The notes under the pieces are model-generated. The model saw nothing but the letters and a program-made list of their open reading frames with translations. It searched no databases and was not told where the DNA came from. Positions 36,791 to 45,337 of a DNA stretch of 64,000 bases are shown here, in pieces. A program made the translations under genes and the position numbers. The DNA is from CAUZIZ01 sp965219005 (GTDB lineage Bacteria; Acidobacteriota; UBA6911; RPQK01; JAJDTT01): the NCBI GenBank assembly GCA_965219005.1, contig CBDCMS010000004.1, forward strand, positions 1,364,001 to 1,428,000, given 5' to 3'. Within the stretch, counting starts at the first letter, position 1. Each line of letters starts with the position of its first letter.

Positions 36791-36941
36791 GATAGGCTCC
36801 TTTCGTGTGGGAGGTTGATGTGTGGTAACAACACCTTGCCTCACGAAGGAGCCTTCCGACAACTCTCCACGCCGCCGCAATCCTTATTGGATAAGAAGAT
36901 CTGGCAGGAAGGTTCTACCGCTGAAAGCGGTTTCGTTCAAC

Positions 36942-37596
36942 ACCGAACATGCGAACGCCGAAGTGAATGCAACACCTATTCAAGTTTCAGGTTAGCCCGG
37001 CCCCCGGCTGCGCCGGATCGTACAGGAAAGAAACTTCTCGCGGTTCCGGGAGATCTTGCTGTTGTCCGGCTCTCTCCTCGGTGCTTCGGTTCATGCTGCC
37101 AGCGAGTCAAGTCGTTCGCGGCTCTCGGATCGTGCATGCAAGAAACTACGGGAGTCATGAAAGCCTGAAGCGCGAGCGAGGGGTTGGACATCTGCGAGAT
37201 GCGTCACAAAAAGCGCATGACCGGAGAGGGCCCAGGTCTCGGCGAGAGAGCAGATAGCAGCAAGATCTCCCAGAGCCCCAACCCCTCGCTCGCGCTTCAG
37301 GCTTCCTCAGTTTTCGCATTAATTGGTGCCTTGGACGTGGGAGATTCCAATTGAAGTTGCAGCTTGGGTCTGAGCGGTGCCCCGTCGTCGTTTGATAGTG
37401 GGGACGGAGTCTTTCGCCATATTGACGGAGCAGATGCAGCCTGCTAGAGTGATGCGCTTCGTACTCCAGGCATCTCAGGGAATTCGAAGCGCGTGAGCTT
37501 CGGGTGGGTACGCTTTGTGTCTGAATCGACATTGTGGCCCAGAACAGGACAGAATAGGTCGTCGCTTACCCTGTTTGGAAACTGAGGAAGGCCGGT
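36942..37596. repeat. right part of interrupted MITE plus repeat modules
   Basis: Bases 36942-36963 complete the MITE split by the IS91-type element. Next come the module 'cggctgcgccggatcgtac' (about 37002), 'gtcaagtcgttcgcggctct' (37108) and the palindromic repeat at 37160-37307. From 37370 to 37596 nothing is recognised except presumed promoter DNA for the next gene. Confidence 0.65.
37160..37307. repeat. palindromic dispersed repeat, copy 2
   Basis: Arms 'agcctgaagcgcgagcgagg' (in 37160-37187) and 'cctcgctcgcgcttcaggct' (in 37279-37307) are complementary over about 28 bases and enclose about 90 bases. The best copy in the window of the module also at 6568-6730. Confidence 0.75.
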
Positions 37597-37599
37597 TTG

Positions 37600-37971
37600 A
37601 TGGACGCGCCCTTCACCCTAACCTTCGAGAACTTCTGGAAGTGGCTCAACGCCCACCCCAACTGCATCATTCGAGCTGGCACTCCGGAGGCGGTTCTCTA
37701 TGACGACGAGGATCTTCATTGGCATTTCGCCAGCGAGGCCGAAGGAACTCTTCTGGTCCAGGTCCTTCGCGGCAAGCTTCTGCTAGGCGAGCTTCTGTTG
37801 AGGCCGGAGCAGGTCACGTACGTCCAGGGAGTCGGCGGCGAAGATGAAAAGGAGCATGTGTTCGAACTGATCTCGGAGACGAAGACCGACCGTATAGCCG
37901 CCTATTTCTTCGTCCTCGCTCACGGCTACGAGGAAGAGGACCTTTCCTTCACGCCTGCCAGGGTCCACTAG
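37600..37971 (+). CDS. hypothetical protein, cupin-like beta-rich
   Basis: A 123-residue cytoplasmic protein starting at ATG 37600 (a TTG lies one codon earlier). Sequence pattern is strand-rich, with 'VLYDDEDLHWHFASEAEGTL' in the middle and 'GEDEKEHVFELISETKTD' later. I recognise no family. It converges with the ABM-domain gene with only four bases between the stop codons. Confidence 0.65.
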   Translation: MDAPFTLTFENFWKWLNAHPNCIIRAGTPEAVLYDDEDLHWHFASEAEGTLLVQVLRGKLLLGELLLRPEQVTYVQGVGGEDEKEHVFELISETKTDRIAAYFFVLAHGYEEEDLSFTPARVH

Positions 37972-37975
37972 TTGA

Positions 37976-38272
37976 CTAGCCGTGAATCACGGGTGTTGCC
38001 CGGTAGACTATGGTCTCCGAGGCGAACCAGTCCTCTACTGTTTTCTTCCAGCGGAGGAAGTGAGGGGTTTGTCCGTGAGCTTCGAAAGCCGCATCGTCCT
38101 GGTAGACTTCGTAGAGAAAGATCCGGTTACCATCTTCGCGATCTTCTAGCACGTCGAAACGCAGGCATCCGGGTTCGTCCTCAATTGAGTGCTGAGCGTC
38201 GTCCAACATCGACTCCATGAATTGTCGGCGATAGCCAGGCTTGATTTCGATAATGACGACGAGGGCGATCAT
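37976..38272 (-). CDS. ABM-domain (antibiotic biosynthesis monooxygenase-like) protein
   Basis: A 98-residue dimeric alpha+beta barrel protein of the ABM/YgiN type. Motifs: 'EIKPGYRRQFMESMLDDAQ', 'DEPGCLRFDVLEDREDGN' and 'FLYEVYQDDAAFEAHGQTPH', as in quinol monooxygenase-like and autoinducer-2 degrading LsrG-like proteins. The start is the ATG with GGAG upstream. A redox or epimerase role on a small metabolite is likely but unspecified. Confidence 0.88.
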   Translation of the reverse strand: MIALVVIIEIKPGYRRQFMESMLDDAQHSIEDEPGCLRFDVLEDREDGNRIFLYEVYQDDAAFEAHGQTPHFLRWKKTVEDWFASETIVYRATPVIHG

Positions 38273-38377
38273 CTTGGCTCCTTTGTCGACTCGAGGATCT
38301 GCCCCTTCGGACAGGCTCCTGGCGCTGACTTTTCCCACACCTGGGCGAGACCGAGTCCGCTAGCGGAGACCTCTGCT

Positions 38378-39505
38378 TTAGTCTGTAACCTGTTCCAGGA
38401 TGGCGAAATCTCCCGGATTCCACGCCTGGGCAATGACGTAGAACTTGCCTCCCATCTTTCGGATCACGGCATTGTGGATATGCTGGAAGTTCTCCAAGCC
38501 GAGGTCTTCCTTGGGCATGATCGTCGAGACCAGCGTGTCGCCGTCAAACACGTAGATGGGGGCTCCCTTCTTTCGGTTGGGTCCGTGGAGGCAACCCACC
38601 ACAGCGTATCTCCCCGAGTAGTCGATGTCGCACGGGAAAGATCCCTGGGGAAGCTTCAAGGTCGAACGGTAGTGCCCGTAGCGGGTGAAGCGTTCTATCT
38701 CGGAGTTGGGGCGATCCGCCACGTCGATTCTCTTTTGTCCCGGGGGCACGGTGATGCCGTGGCCAGTCCCGAACTGGCCGGGCTTGCTACCCTTGCCACC
38801 AAAGGCCAGGTCGTGCCAATGTGCTTTGAAGGGGCTGGTGCTCGCGATTCGGGCCGTCAGCACGAAATCCAGACTTGAGTATCCCGTGGTGACGTACAAA
38901 AGCCCGTCTAACTGTTCGACGTCTGTGGGTACGAAGTTGCCGCTGCCCATGAAGTAATTGCGCACTGCGGGTTGGTCGAAGTCATTCTCCCCAGTAGGAG
39001 CACTCAGGGTGTGGACCAACTTTCCATCCAGAGTAGCCGTCAGTATCTGGCCCGTGCTGTTGGAGGGAAAGCTCAGGAAGGGGGTCCCGTCTGAGCCGTA
39101 CCAGATAGTTGTGTTGTGCATGTTGACCTTCGTCAAGGCGTCAGGTGATTGCAGCATTCGCGTCTTCTTCAGGTCGCCACTGATCTGGATGATCCCGGCC
39201 CCTGGCAGGGCAAAGTAGACTTCTCCCTTTCCGGCGCGGCGGTCTATTGCAAATCCTCCATGTGCCGACTTCAGGACGCTGCCGGCTGCTTGTGGCAGGT
39301 GGTCTCCCTTGTACAGAACCCGAAACCGCATCTTGCCATTCCCAGTGATACCGGGAGCCGATGCGGGCAGGGACACTGTGGGCAGGAGTGCGGTGGCCCC
39401 CGCAGGCACGACACCAGGATGTCCATGGGGATGCGTATATGCCAGGGGAAGGGCTATTAGCAGAAAGATGAATCCGTAGCAGATCAGCCTTGGTGCTCTT
39501 ATCAT
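38378..39505 (-). CDS. secreted beta-propeller protein
   Basis: A 375-residue exported protein. Start at the ATG preceded by GGAGG gives a signal peptide (MIRAPRLICYGFIFLLIALP) followed by His-rich 'THPHGHPG'. The body has propeller-like repeats ('VYFALPGAGIIQISGDLKKT', 'GQFGTGHGITVPPGQKRIDV', 'IERFTRYGHYRSTLKLPQG'). The His residues spread over strands recall metal-containing six-bladed lyases, but this is inference. Related in type to the NHL protein at 3953-5056. Confidence 0.78.
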   Translation of the reverse strand: MIRAPRLICYGFIFLLIALPLAYTHPHGHPGVVPAGATALLPTVSLPASAPGITGNGKMRFRVLYKGDHLPQAAGSVLKSAHGGFAIDRRAGKGEVYFALPGAGIIQISGDLKKTRMLQSPDALTKVNMHNTTIWYGSDGTPFLSFPSNSTGQILTATLDGKLVHTLSAPTGENDFDQPAVRNYFMGSGNFVPTDVEQLDGLLYVTTGYSSLDFVLTARIASTSPFKAHWHDLAFGGKGSKPGQFGTGHGITVPPGQKRIDVADRPNSEIERFTRYGHYRSTLKLPQGSFPCDIDYSGRYAVVGCLHGPNRKKGAPIYVFDGDTLVSTIMPKEDLGLENFQHIHNAVIRKMGGKFYVIAQAWNPGDFAILEQVTD

Positions 39506-39809
39506 CGTGAGAAAACCTCCTTGTCTTGGTCTCAACCTCAACCTTATTACCGGATTACCGGATTCTATTAGAGAAAACGCCAAATTCAAACCGAATTCTA
39601 AATCTGTGGAACCAAGGCGGAGTTCGAACCCCTATCCCTACAGTGGGAGTTGGCCAGATGCAGGCCGGAGACCTCAGTGGGAATCTGTGGGTGAGTGCCG
39701 GTACGGATGGAGAGGCGAAAAGAGAAGTTGCAGCGACGAAGCGAGAATCCAGCTTGCGATTTGATGGGTTTCATCGCATGCTGGTAAGACCAACCCAAGG
39801 GAGCCTTGC

Positions 39810-40175
39810 TTGGCATTTGAATTGGATAACCTACTGAAGCTCGCCGCCGAAGACAACGCTTCCAGGGCCCTCCAAGAAGGACTGAAGGCGGCCAGTGAGG
39901 GGGTGGGAAGGGCATTGGCGGATACTGACTTGAGTCGGGCCAAGGCGGAGCGCATTGCCCAGATCAGATGGGCCATCGCTGACTCAGAGGCCGAACCCAA
40001 GTTAGAAGGGTTTGCCGACCTGGCTGAAGAGGTTGCGGCTCTGGGCCTGTTTGTTGGGGCGGTGCGGGAGGCCGGTGGTGTCACGGATGAAGAACAGGAG
40101 GCGGTTTTGGATGCGGTCGAAGAAGTTGGCTCAAGCGCACTCAAAGTCATCAGGGGATTGGTCGAGACTCTCTGA
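39810..40175 (+). CDS. hypothetical helical protein
   Basis: A 121-residue, mostly alpha-helical, acidic protein starting at TTG with AAGGGAG upstream. No membrane segment or recognisable motif ('EEVAALGLFVGAVREAGGVT' is typical of its composition). It overlaps the likely N-terminal part of the cytochrome gene. It could be real but may be a longer frame read through the leader of that gene. Confidence 0.5.
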   Translation: MAFELDNLLKLAAEDNASRALQEGLKAASEGVGRALADTDLSRAKAERIAQIRWAIADSEAEPKLEGFADLAEEVAALGLFVGAVREAGGVTDEEQEAVLDAVEEVGSSALKVIRGLVETL

Positions 40176-41001
40176 TTCGGTAAGAGGAAGGAGCGGGTGG
40201 CGAGCTCTGGGAGTCTTGTTGTTCCTGGTCCTAGCGCCACATTCTCAACTCTCTTCACAGCCCGCGCCAGCCCGAAACCCGTATACCTCAGCCGCCGATG
40301 TGAAAGCCGGTGCCCGGGTCTTCAGGAACCAATGTGCCATCTGTCACGGTCTTGACGGAACCGGAGAGGCTGGCCCTGATTTGACGCGGCGCGAGTATCG
40401 CAACGCCAACGAGGATTCTCGTGTCTTTCGCCTCATCAGTCGCGGCATCTCGGGGACTATCATGACCGACATGCGCCTTTCGGACCGCCAGGCCTGGAGG
40501 GCGCTGGCGTACCTAAGGACACTCCAACAGCAGTTCCGCCCACCGCGTTTGAGTGGGGACCCCGCTCGGGGAAGGATTCTATTTGAGGGGAAGGGAAAGT
40601 GTCAGAATTGCCACATGATCAATGGATCGGGAGGGCGCCTGGGTCCTGATCTGAGCGATGTAGGCTGGCAGCGAGCTCCTAAGTATCTGAGGGAGTCCAT
40701 CCTTGACCCCAGCGAAGAAATAAGTCCTAGCACAGAGCTATTCGCCGACGGCTCGCGGCGCTACTGGCCGGTGAGGGCCACACTCTCAGATGGGAGTGAA
40801 GTCGACGCCGTTATCCTCAATGAAGATACCTATTCGATTCAGATAATGGACGAGGACGAACGACTTCTTTCCTTCCTAAAGGGAAACTTAAAGGCAATTC
40901 GAAAAGGAGAAGTTTCGACCATGCCCAGCTATCGAGAGACTCTTAGTGAGAGCGAGCTGGACGATCTGATCGCCTATCTGGCTTCACTGCGAAAGGAATG
41001 A
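40111..41001 (+). CDS. exported dihaem c-type cytochrome
   Basis: A cytochrome with two CxxCH sites, 'CAICHGLDGTGEAGPDL' and 'CQNCHMINGSGGRLGPDL', the second in a domain ending 'MPSYRETLSESELDDLIAYL' that provides the axial Met. A hydrophobic signal segment 'WRALGVLLFLVLAPHSQL' lies about 30 residues after the chosen ATG; the true start is uncertain because no ribosome-binding site is convincing. It overlaps the ATG of the PQQ-dehydrogenase gene by 4 bases, so the cytochrome is the likely electron acceptor of that enzyme. Confidence 0.82.
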   Translation: MRSKKLAQAHSKSSGDWSRLSDSVRGRSGWRALGVLLFLVLAPHSQLSSQPAPARNPYTSAADVKAGARVFRNQCAICHGLDGTGEAGPDLTRREYRNANEDSRVFRLISRGISGTIMTDMRLSDRQAWRALAYLRTLQQQFRPPRLSGDPARGRILFEGKGKCQNCHMINGSGGRLGPDLSDVGWQRAPKYLRESILDPSEEISPSTELFADGSRRYWPVRATLSDGSEVDAVILNEDTYSIQIMDEDERLLSFLKGNLKAIRKGEVSTMPSYRETLSESELDDLIAYLASLRKE

Positions 41002-42689
41002 AGGCGAAAATGTACGGCCTAGCTAGGATTTCTCGTGTTCGCCAGCTTGCCAAGGCGACACCATCGTCCGCTTGCGTCGCGCTACTGCTGCTTGTCAGTC
41101 TAGGAGGTTGCACGGACGCTCCTCCAGCCTCGTCGGAGCCTGATCCTTCTCCATCCGAGGGAGTCACGTACGAGGATCTGTTGGGATCCGAAGACTATCC
41201 AGGGGATTGGCTGACCTATTCAGGTGGCTATCGGAGCAACCGTTACAGCAGCCTGGAACAGGTGGATACCACCAATGTAGACCGTTTGAGGCTGCGCTGG
41301 GTGTTCCAGATGACGACCCCGGAGAAGGTCGAGACCACGCCCCTGGTTGTCAACGAGACCATGTATTTGACCGGGCCTCCCAACGACGTCTTTGCTCTCG
41401 ACACCCGGACGGGGCGTCCCTTCTGGTCCTACGAGCACAGGTTGCCCGAGCGGATCAGTGTCTGCTGTGGCCGGGTCAACCGTGGACTGGCTTTGCTGGA
41501 GGGGCGGCTCTTTATGGGGACCCTGGACGCTCACCTGGTAGCTCTGGATGCCAAAACCGGTGCGCTAGCCTGGGAAACGGAAGTCGCGAATTTCCAAGAG
41601 GGCTATGCGATCACGGTGGCCCCGCTGGCCCTCAAGGATAAGATCATCATGGGTATTTCCGGAGGCGAGTACGGCATTCGAGGGTTCCTGGATGCCTACG
41701 ATCCCAAGACGGGTGATCGTCTCTGGCGCTTCTACACCATCCCGGGACCGGGCGAGCCAGGGAACGAGTCCTGGGAGGGAGATTCATGGAAGACAGGAGG
41801 GGGACCCACCTGGATAACAGGTTCCTTCGACCCGGAGCTGAACCTGATCTATTGGGGAACTGGCAATCCCTCCCCGGACTGGAACGGAGAGGTGCGCAAG
41901 GGAGACAACCTCTATTCTTCGTCGGTGGTGGCCCTGGACGCGGATACCGGGGAATTGAAGTGGTATTTTCAGTTCACTCCCCACGATGTTCACGATTGGG
42001 ACGCCGTCCAGATTCCGGTGCTGGTGGACAGCGATTTTGGCGGAGAGCCGAGGAAGCTGATGCTGTGGGGGAACCGCAACGGCTTTTTCTACGTTCTCGA
42101 CCGGGAGTCCGGGGAGTTCCTAATGGCCAAGGCGTTCGCCAAGCAGACTTGGGCCGAGAAAATCGATGAAACGGGACGCCCCGTGCGCAGGCCGAACACG
42201 GCACCCACTGAGGAAGGGACCCTTGTCTACCCGGGTGTGCAGGGCGCCACTAATTGGTTCTCTCCCTCCTACAGTCCGAAAACGGGACTCTTTTATCTCT
42301 CGGTCTGGGAGTTGGCCAACCTGTATTACAAGGGTGAGGCCGACTACAGTCCGGGCAGTCCATTCTGGGGCGGTCTGATTCAGGGAGCGGGTGGGGAACC
42401 GGGTTGGGGAGCGATACGGGCGCTGGTCCCCCAGACCGGCGAGCTCGCCTGGGAGTATCGTCTTCACACCGTGCCCTGGTCGGGTGTCCTGACAACGGCA
42501 GGTGACCTCGCCTTCGGCGGCACTAGCGATGGTCAGTTTTTTGCCCTCGACGCCCGCAACGGGAAAGAGCTCTGGGTCTCCCATCTGGGTGGAGTGATTG
42601 GCTCCAACCCGATTACCTATCTGACCGAGGGCAAGCAGCAGATGGCCATTTCTGCCGGGAGTGCCCTGTTCACCTTCGAGCTCGAATAG
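40998..42689 (+). CDS. PQQ-dependent dehydrogenase, lipoprotein
   Basis: A 563-residue eight-bladed quinoprotein dehydrogenase that oxidises an alcohol or sugar in the periplasm using PQQ and calcium. Lipobox 'LVSLGGC' gives a lipid anchor. Blade and active-site signatures: 'DWLTYSGGYRSNRYSSLEQV', the vicinal Cys pair in 'ISVCCGRVNRGLALLEG', 'YWGTGNPSPDWNGEVRKGDN', 'DADTGELKWYFQFTPHDVHD' with the catalytic Asp region, and 'GGVIGSNPITYLTEGKQQ'. No haem domain is fused, fitting the separate cytochrome upstream. Substrate unknown. No PQQ biosynthesis genes are in the window. Confidence 0.9.
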   Translation: MKAKMYGLARISRVRQLAKATPSSACVALLLLVSLGGCTDAPPASSEPDPSPSEGVTYEDLLGSEDYPGDWLTYSGGYRSNRYSSLEQVDTTNVDRLRLRWVFQMTTPEKVETTPLVVNETMYLTGPPNDVFALDTRTGRPFWSYEHRLPERISVCCGRVNRGLALLEGRLFMGTLDAHLVALDAKTGALAWETEVANFQEGYAITVAPLALKDKIIMGISGGEYGIRGFLDAYDPKTGDRLWRFYTIPGPGEPGNESWEGDSWKTGGGPTWITGSFDPELNLIYWGTGNPSPDWNGEVRKGDNLYSSSVVALDADTGELKWYFQFTPHDVHDWDAVQIPVLVDSDFGGEPRKLMLWGNRNGFFYVLDRESGEFLMAKAFAKQTWAEKIDETGRPVRRPNTAPTEEGTLVYPGVQGATNWFSPSYSPKTGLFYLSVWELANLYYKGEADYSPGSPFWGGLIQGAGGEPGWGAIRALVPQTGELAWEYRLHTVPWSGVLTTAGDLAFGGTSDGQFFALDARNGKELWVSHLGGVIGSNPITYLTEGKQQMAISAGSALFTFELE

Positions 42690-42814
42690 CTGCCGCCGTC
42701 CGACGGACCCGCGAACGACCCAGGTTGTCTTGGTCTTAAGCAGATGATAATTTTGGTACCTGCCGGGGATGTTGTTTCAAAGATCTAGTAAAGTGATCGA
42801 AAAGCATTGAGGCC

Positions 42815-45280
42815 ATGAAAGCGAATCGTAGCTTTTGTTCCCGATCGGTAAGGGTTCTATCCGGCTTGCTCCTACTGGGGACGTTCTTCTGTTCAACCGC
42901 CCTGGCGGTTTTTCCTTCGCTCAAGGAATTGCAGCCCAGAGGCGCCCAGCGTGGGACCGCCTTCAAGCTGGCGCTGGTGGGAAGCGGTTTGACAGAAGGA
43001 CTCGAGATTCGCACGACGCTTCCGGCCTCTTTCACGCCTCTTGCCGCTCCCGAGCCAGGAAAACAGGGACAGGACTCGGAGAGAGCGCTCTTCCTGGTCG
43101 AGCTCGACTCGGAGGCCGCGATAGACTTGTACCCGATTCGAGTCATCACCCCTACAGGTATGTCCAATCTGCTTCTCTTCAGCGTCGGCATGTTCCCAGA
43201 GGTTCAGGAAGAGGAAGACACTGGCGGCGGAGCGGCTGAAGTCGGCCAGGCGCTGAAAACACCCGTCACAGTCAACGGCACGCTAGTTGGGCCCGATCGT
43301 GATGTCTACCGCTTTTACGCCAATCGGGGGGAGCCAATCGTGCTGGAAGTGGAGGGACGCCGAGCCGGCTCGGCTCTTGATCCGGTTCTCAGACTCCTGG
43401 ATTCGGAGCATCGCCAGCTTGCCTTTTGCGATGACGCGGTGGGGCTTGGGGCAGACCCTCGTATTGAATTCTCAGCGCCCGCTGACGGAGAGTATCAGGT
43501 GGTCGTTCACGACGCCCGATTCAGTCAGCAGGAGCAGGACTTCTATCGCTTGAAGATCGGACTGATCACCTATGCTGAAGGACTCTTTCCCTTGGGCTGG
43601 CGACGGGGGAAGGTGGCCTCTGTCGAGTTCCTAGGTGGCAATCTGGATGCGCCGATCCTCACCAAGATTGATCTTGGCGGGGAGACCAAAGATCTCATCA
43701 GTATGAACCTTCCAGATGAGGCCGGGAGTCTACCCCTGCCCTTCGTGGTAGGCGACCTACCCGAGGTTTTCGAACCCGTGGGGCATGAGCCCGGCAGGTT
43801 GGATCCGTCAACGGTTATCAACGGCCGCATTTCCCGTCCTGGAGAGGTCGACAATTATCGTCTGGCTGTGTCTCCGGGCGAGTTCTGGAACGTCGAACTC
43901 CGCGCGGCTACGCTTGGGACCTCCCGCCTCTTCGGCAGGATCACGGCCCGGGATGCCACAGGAAAAAGGCTCGCTTCGGCTGGTGACGATGTGCCTCGTG
44001 AGAACGATTTCAGGCTGGTCGTCCTAGGACCTACCAGTCCCGATCCCTATCTGAGTTTCGAAGTTCCCCCGGAGACGCACCAGGTCGTCATCTCCGTCGA
44101 GGATCTGGTGGATCGAGGAGGGCCTCTCTTCGGATACCGCTTGTGCGCTCGAAAGGAGCGTCCCGACTTTACGCTGGCCTTGACCACTCCCTATGTGAAC
44201 GTTCCGGAATCGGGCACGGGCTGGGTCGAAGTATCGATCCGTCGACGAGGCTATCACGGCCAGATCCAGCTCGATGTCCCGGACGCCGGGGCCGATCTGA
44301 TTGTCGAAGGCGGAATGGTCGGCCCGGAGCCGGATGATCCGGATACCCGGTCCGCGATCAGGACCTCCATGTTGAGTTTTACCGCCCGACCCGGCGCCAA
44401 ACCCGGACTACGTCAAGTCGGCGTCCGGGGACGAGTGCTGCTGCCGGATGGTTCGGCGATTGAGCGGTGGGCGGTAGGACCGGGACTGATTACCGAGGTG
44501 GCCGTGGGTACCGGGATTCCTGACCCCAGCCTGCGCCTGAGCGAGCAACCCTTCAGTGCACCCTGGTTAGGCCTGAAGCTTCCCTTGATGGTGACGAAGG
44601 AAGTCCCCATCAGGTTCGCTCTCGAGAGTCCTCCACAGGTACGGCTGGTTCAGGGAATGTCGTACGAATTGAAATGGCGTTTGCTCGCGTCCGACCCGCA
44701 GATTTCGCTGCCCAGCAAGGTGGTGGCGAAGAGTATGGGGGGCATTGAGGTCAAGACCAAAGTCAGCGAGGGCGAAGAGGAGGGAACGGGAACCGTGACA
44801 CTGGTGACTACGATCGGAACCAGGCCCAGTAAGTTCAACCTCGGCGTGGAAGTCGAGGTGGAGCTGGGGGGACGGAAGCACCCAATCCGTTCTCGGAGCG
44901 TGACCCTGGAAGTAGTGCAGGGCTATCGCCTGGTTGTGGGGCCTGAGGGCTTCAGAATTCGGCCCGGGTCGCGTGTGGAGCTGGCGGGGAGATTGGAGAG
45001 AGATCCTCTCTTCGATCAGCCGGTCACGATCAAGCCGGAGAACTTCCCCAGAGGTGTCTCGTGCTCGTCGGTCGAGGTACCACCCGGTGAGTCGGATTTC
45101 CGTATTCTTTGCTCCGCCGAGACCTGGACTGCGCCGGGGAAACACATGATCGAGCTCACTTCGTCGTCGGTGCTGGCGGGACGAGAGAAGGAGAAGGTCC
45201 CCTACAGTATCCCCGCGCTGAAGGCGCCATTGATCATTTCTTCTGCTGAGGATTCGATACGGGCATCGGGGGCCAGATAA
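42815..45280 (+). CDS. secreted PPC-domain protein, second copy
   Basis: An 821-residue exported protein with a signal peptide ending 'FCSTALAVF'. It has the same architecture as the protein at 6848-9256: an IPT/TIG-like opening ('LQPRGAQRGTAFKLALVG'), PPC domains ('DRDVYRFYANRGEPIVLEVE', 'DGEYQVVVHDARFSQQEQDF', 'EVDNYRLAVSPGEFWNVEL') and Ig-like beta domains. Identity to that paralogue is low by eye. It stands without DUF1501/1549 partners here, downstream of the PQQ dehydrogenase gene. Role probably structural or substrate-binding. Confidence 0.8.
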   Translation: MKANRSFCSRSVRVLSGLLLLGTFFCSTALAVFPSLKELQPRGAQRGTAFKLALVGSGLTEGLEIRTTLPASFTPLAAPEPGKQGQDSERALFLVELDSEAAIDLYPIRVITPTGMSNLLLFSVGMFPEVQEEEDTGGGAAEVGQALKTPVTVNGTLVGPDRDVYRFYANRGEPIVLEVEGRRAGSALDPVLRLLDSEHRQLAFCDDAVGLGADPRIEFSAPADGEYQVVVHDARFSQQEQDFYRLKIGLITYAEGLFPLGWRRGKVASVEFLGGNLDAPILTKIDLGGETKDLISMNLPDEAGSLPLPFVVGDLPEVFEPVGHEPGRLDPSTVINGRISRPGEVDNYRLAVSPGEFWNVELRAATLGTSRLFGRITARDATGKRLASAGDDVPRENDFRLVVLGPTSPDPYLSFEVPPETHQVVISVEDLVDRGGPLFGYRLCARKERPDFTLALTTPYVNVPESGTGWVEVSIRRRGYHGQIQLDVPDAGADLIVEGGMVGPEPDDPDTRSAIRTSMLSFTARPGAKPGLRQVGVRGRVLLPDGSAIERWAVGPGLITEVAVGTGIPDPSLRLSEQPFSAPWLGLKLPLMVTKEVPIRFALESPPQVRLVQGMSYELKWRLLASDPQISLPSKVVAKSMGGIEVKTKVSEGEEEGTGTVTLVTTIGTRPSKFNLGVEVEVELGGRKHPIRSRSVTLEVVQGYRLVVGPEGFRIRPGSRVELAGRLERDPLFDQPVTIKPENFPRGVSCSSVEVPPGESDFRILCSAETWTAPGKHMIELTSSSVLAGREKEKVPYSIPALKAPLIISSAEDSIRASGAR

Positions 45281-45337
45281 GTGACAGCAAGCGGCCAACA
45301 GTCGATCCCTGGTCGGTTTTTATAACGGAGGTTTCAA

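Larger units (their letters stand above)
34412..36941 (-). mobile_element. IS91-family element carrying a tyrosine recombinase gene
   Basis: A 2530-base insertion between GCAGAAC (34405-34411) and ACCGAACATG (36942). The boundaries come from comparison with the uninterrupted repeat at 9302-9420, where these halves are contiguous (9398/9399). Read on the minus strand, the end downstream of the transposase abuts GTTC, the tetranucleotide target known for IS91-type rolling-circle elements, and there is no target duplication. It carries recombinase and transposase genes. A 13-bp inverted repeat (34417-34429 and 34480-34492) sits at the presumed oriIS end. Confidence 0.85.
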
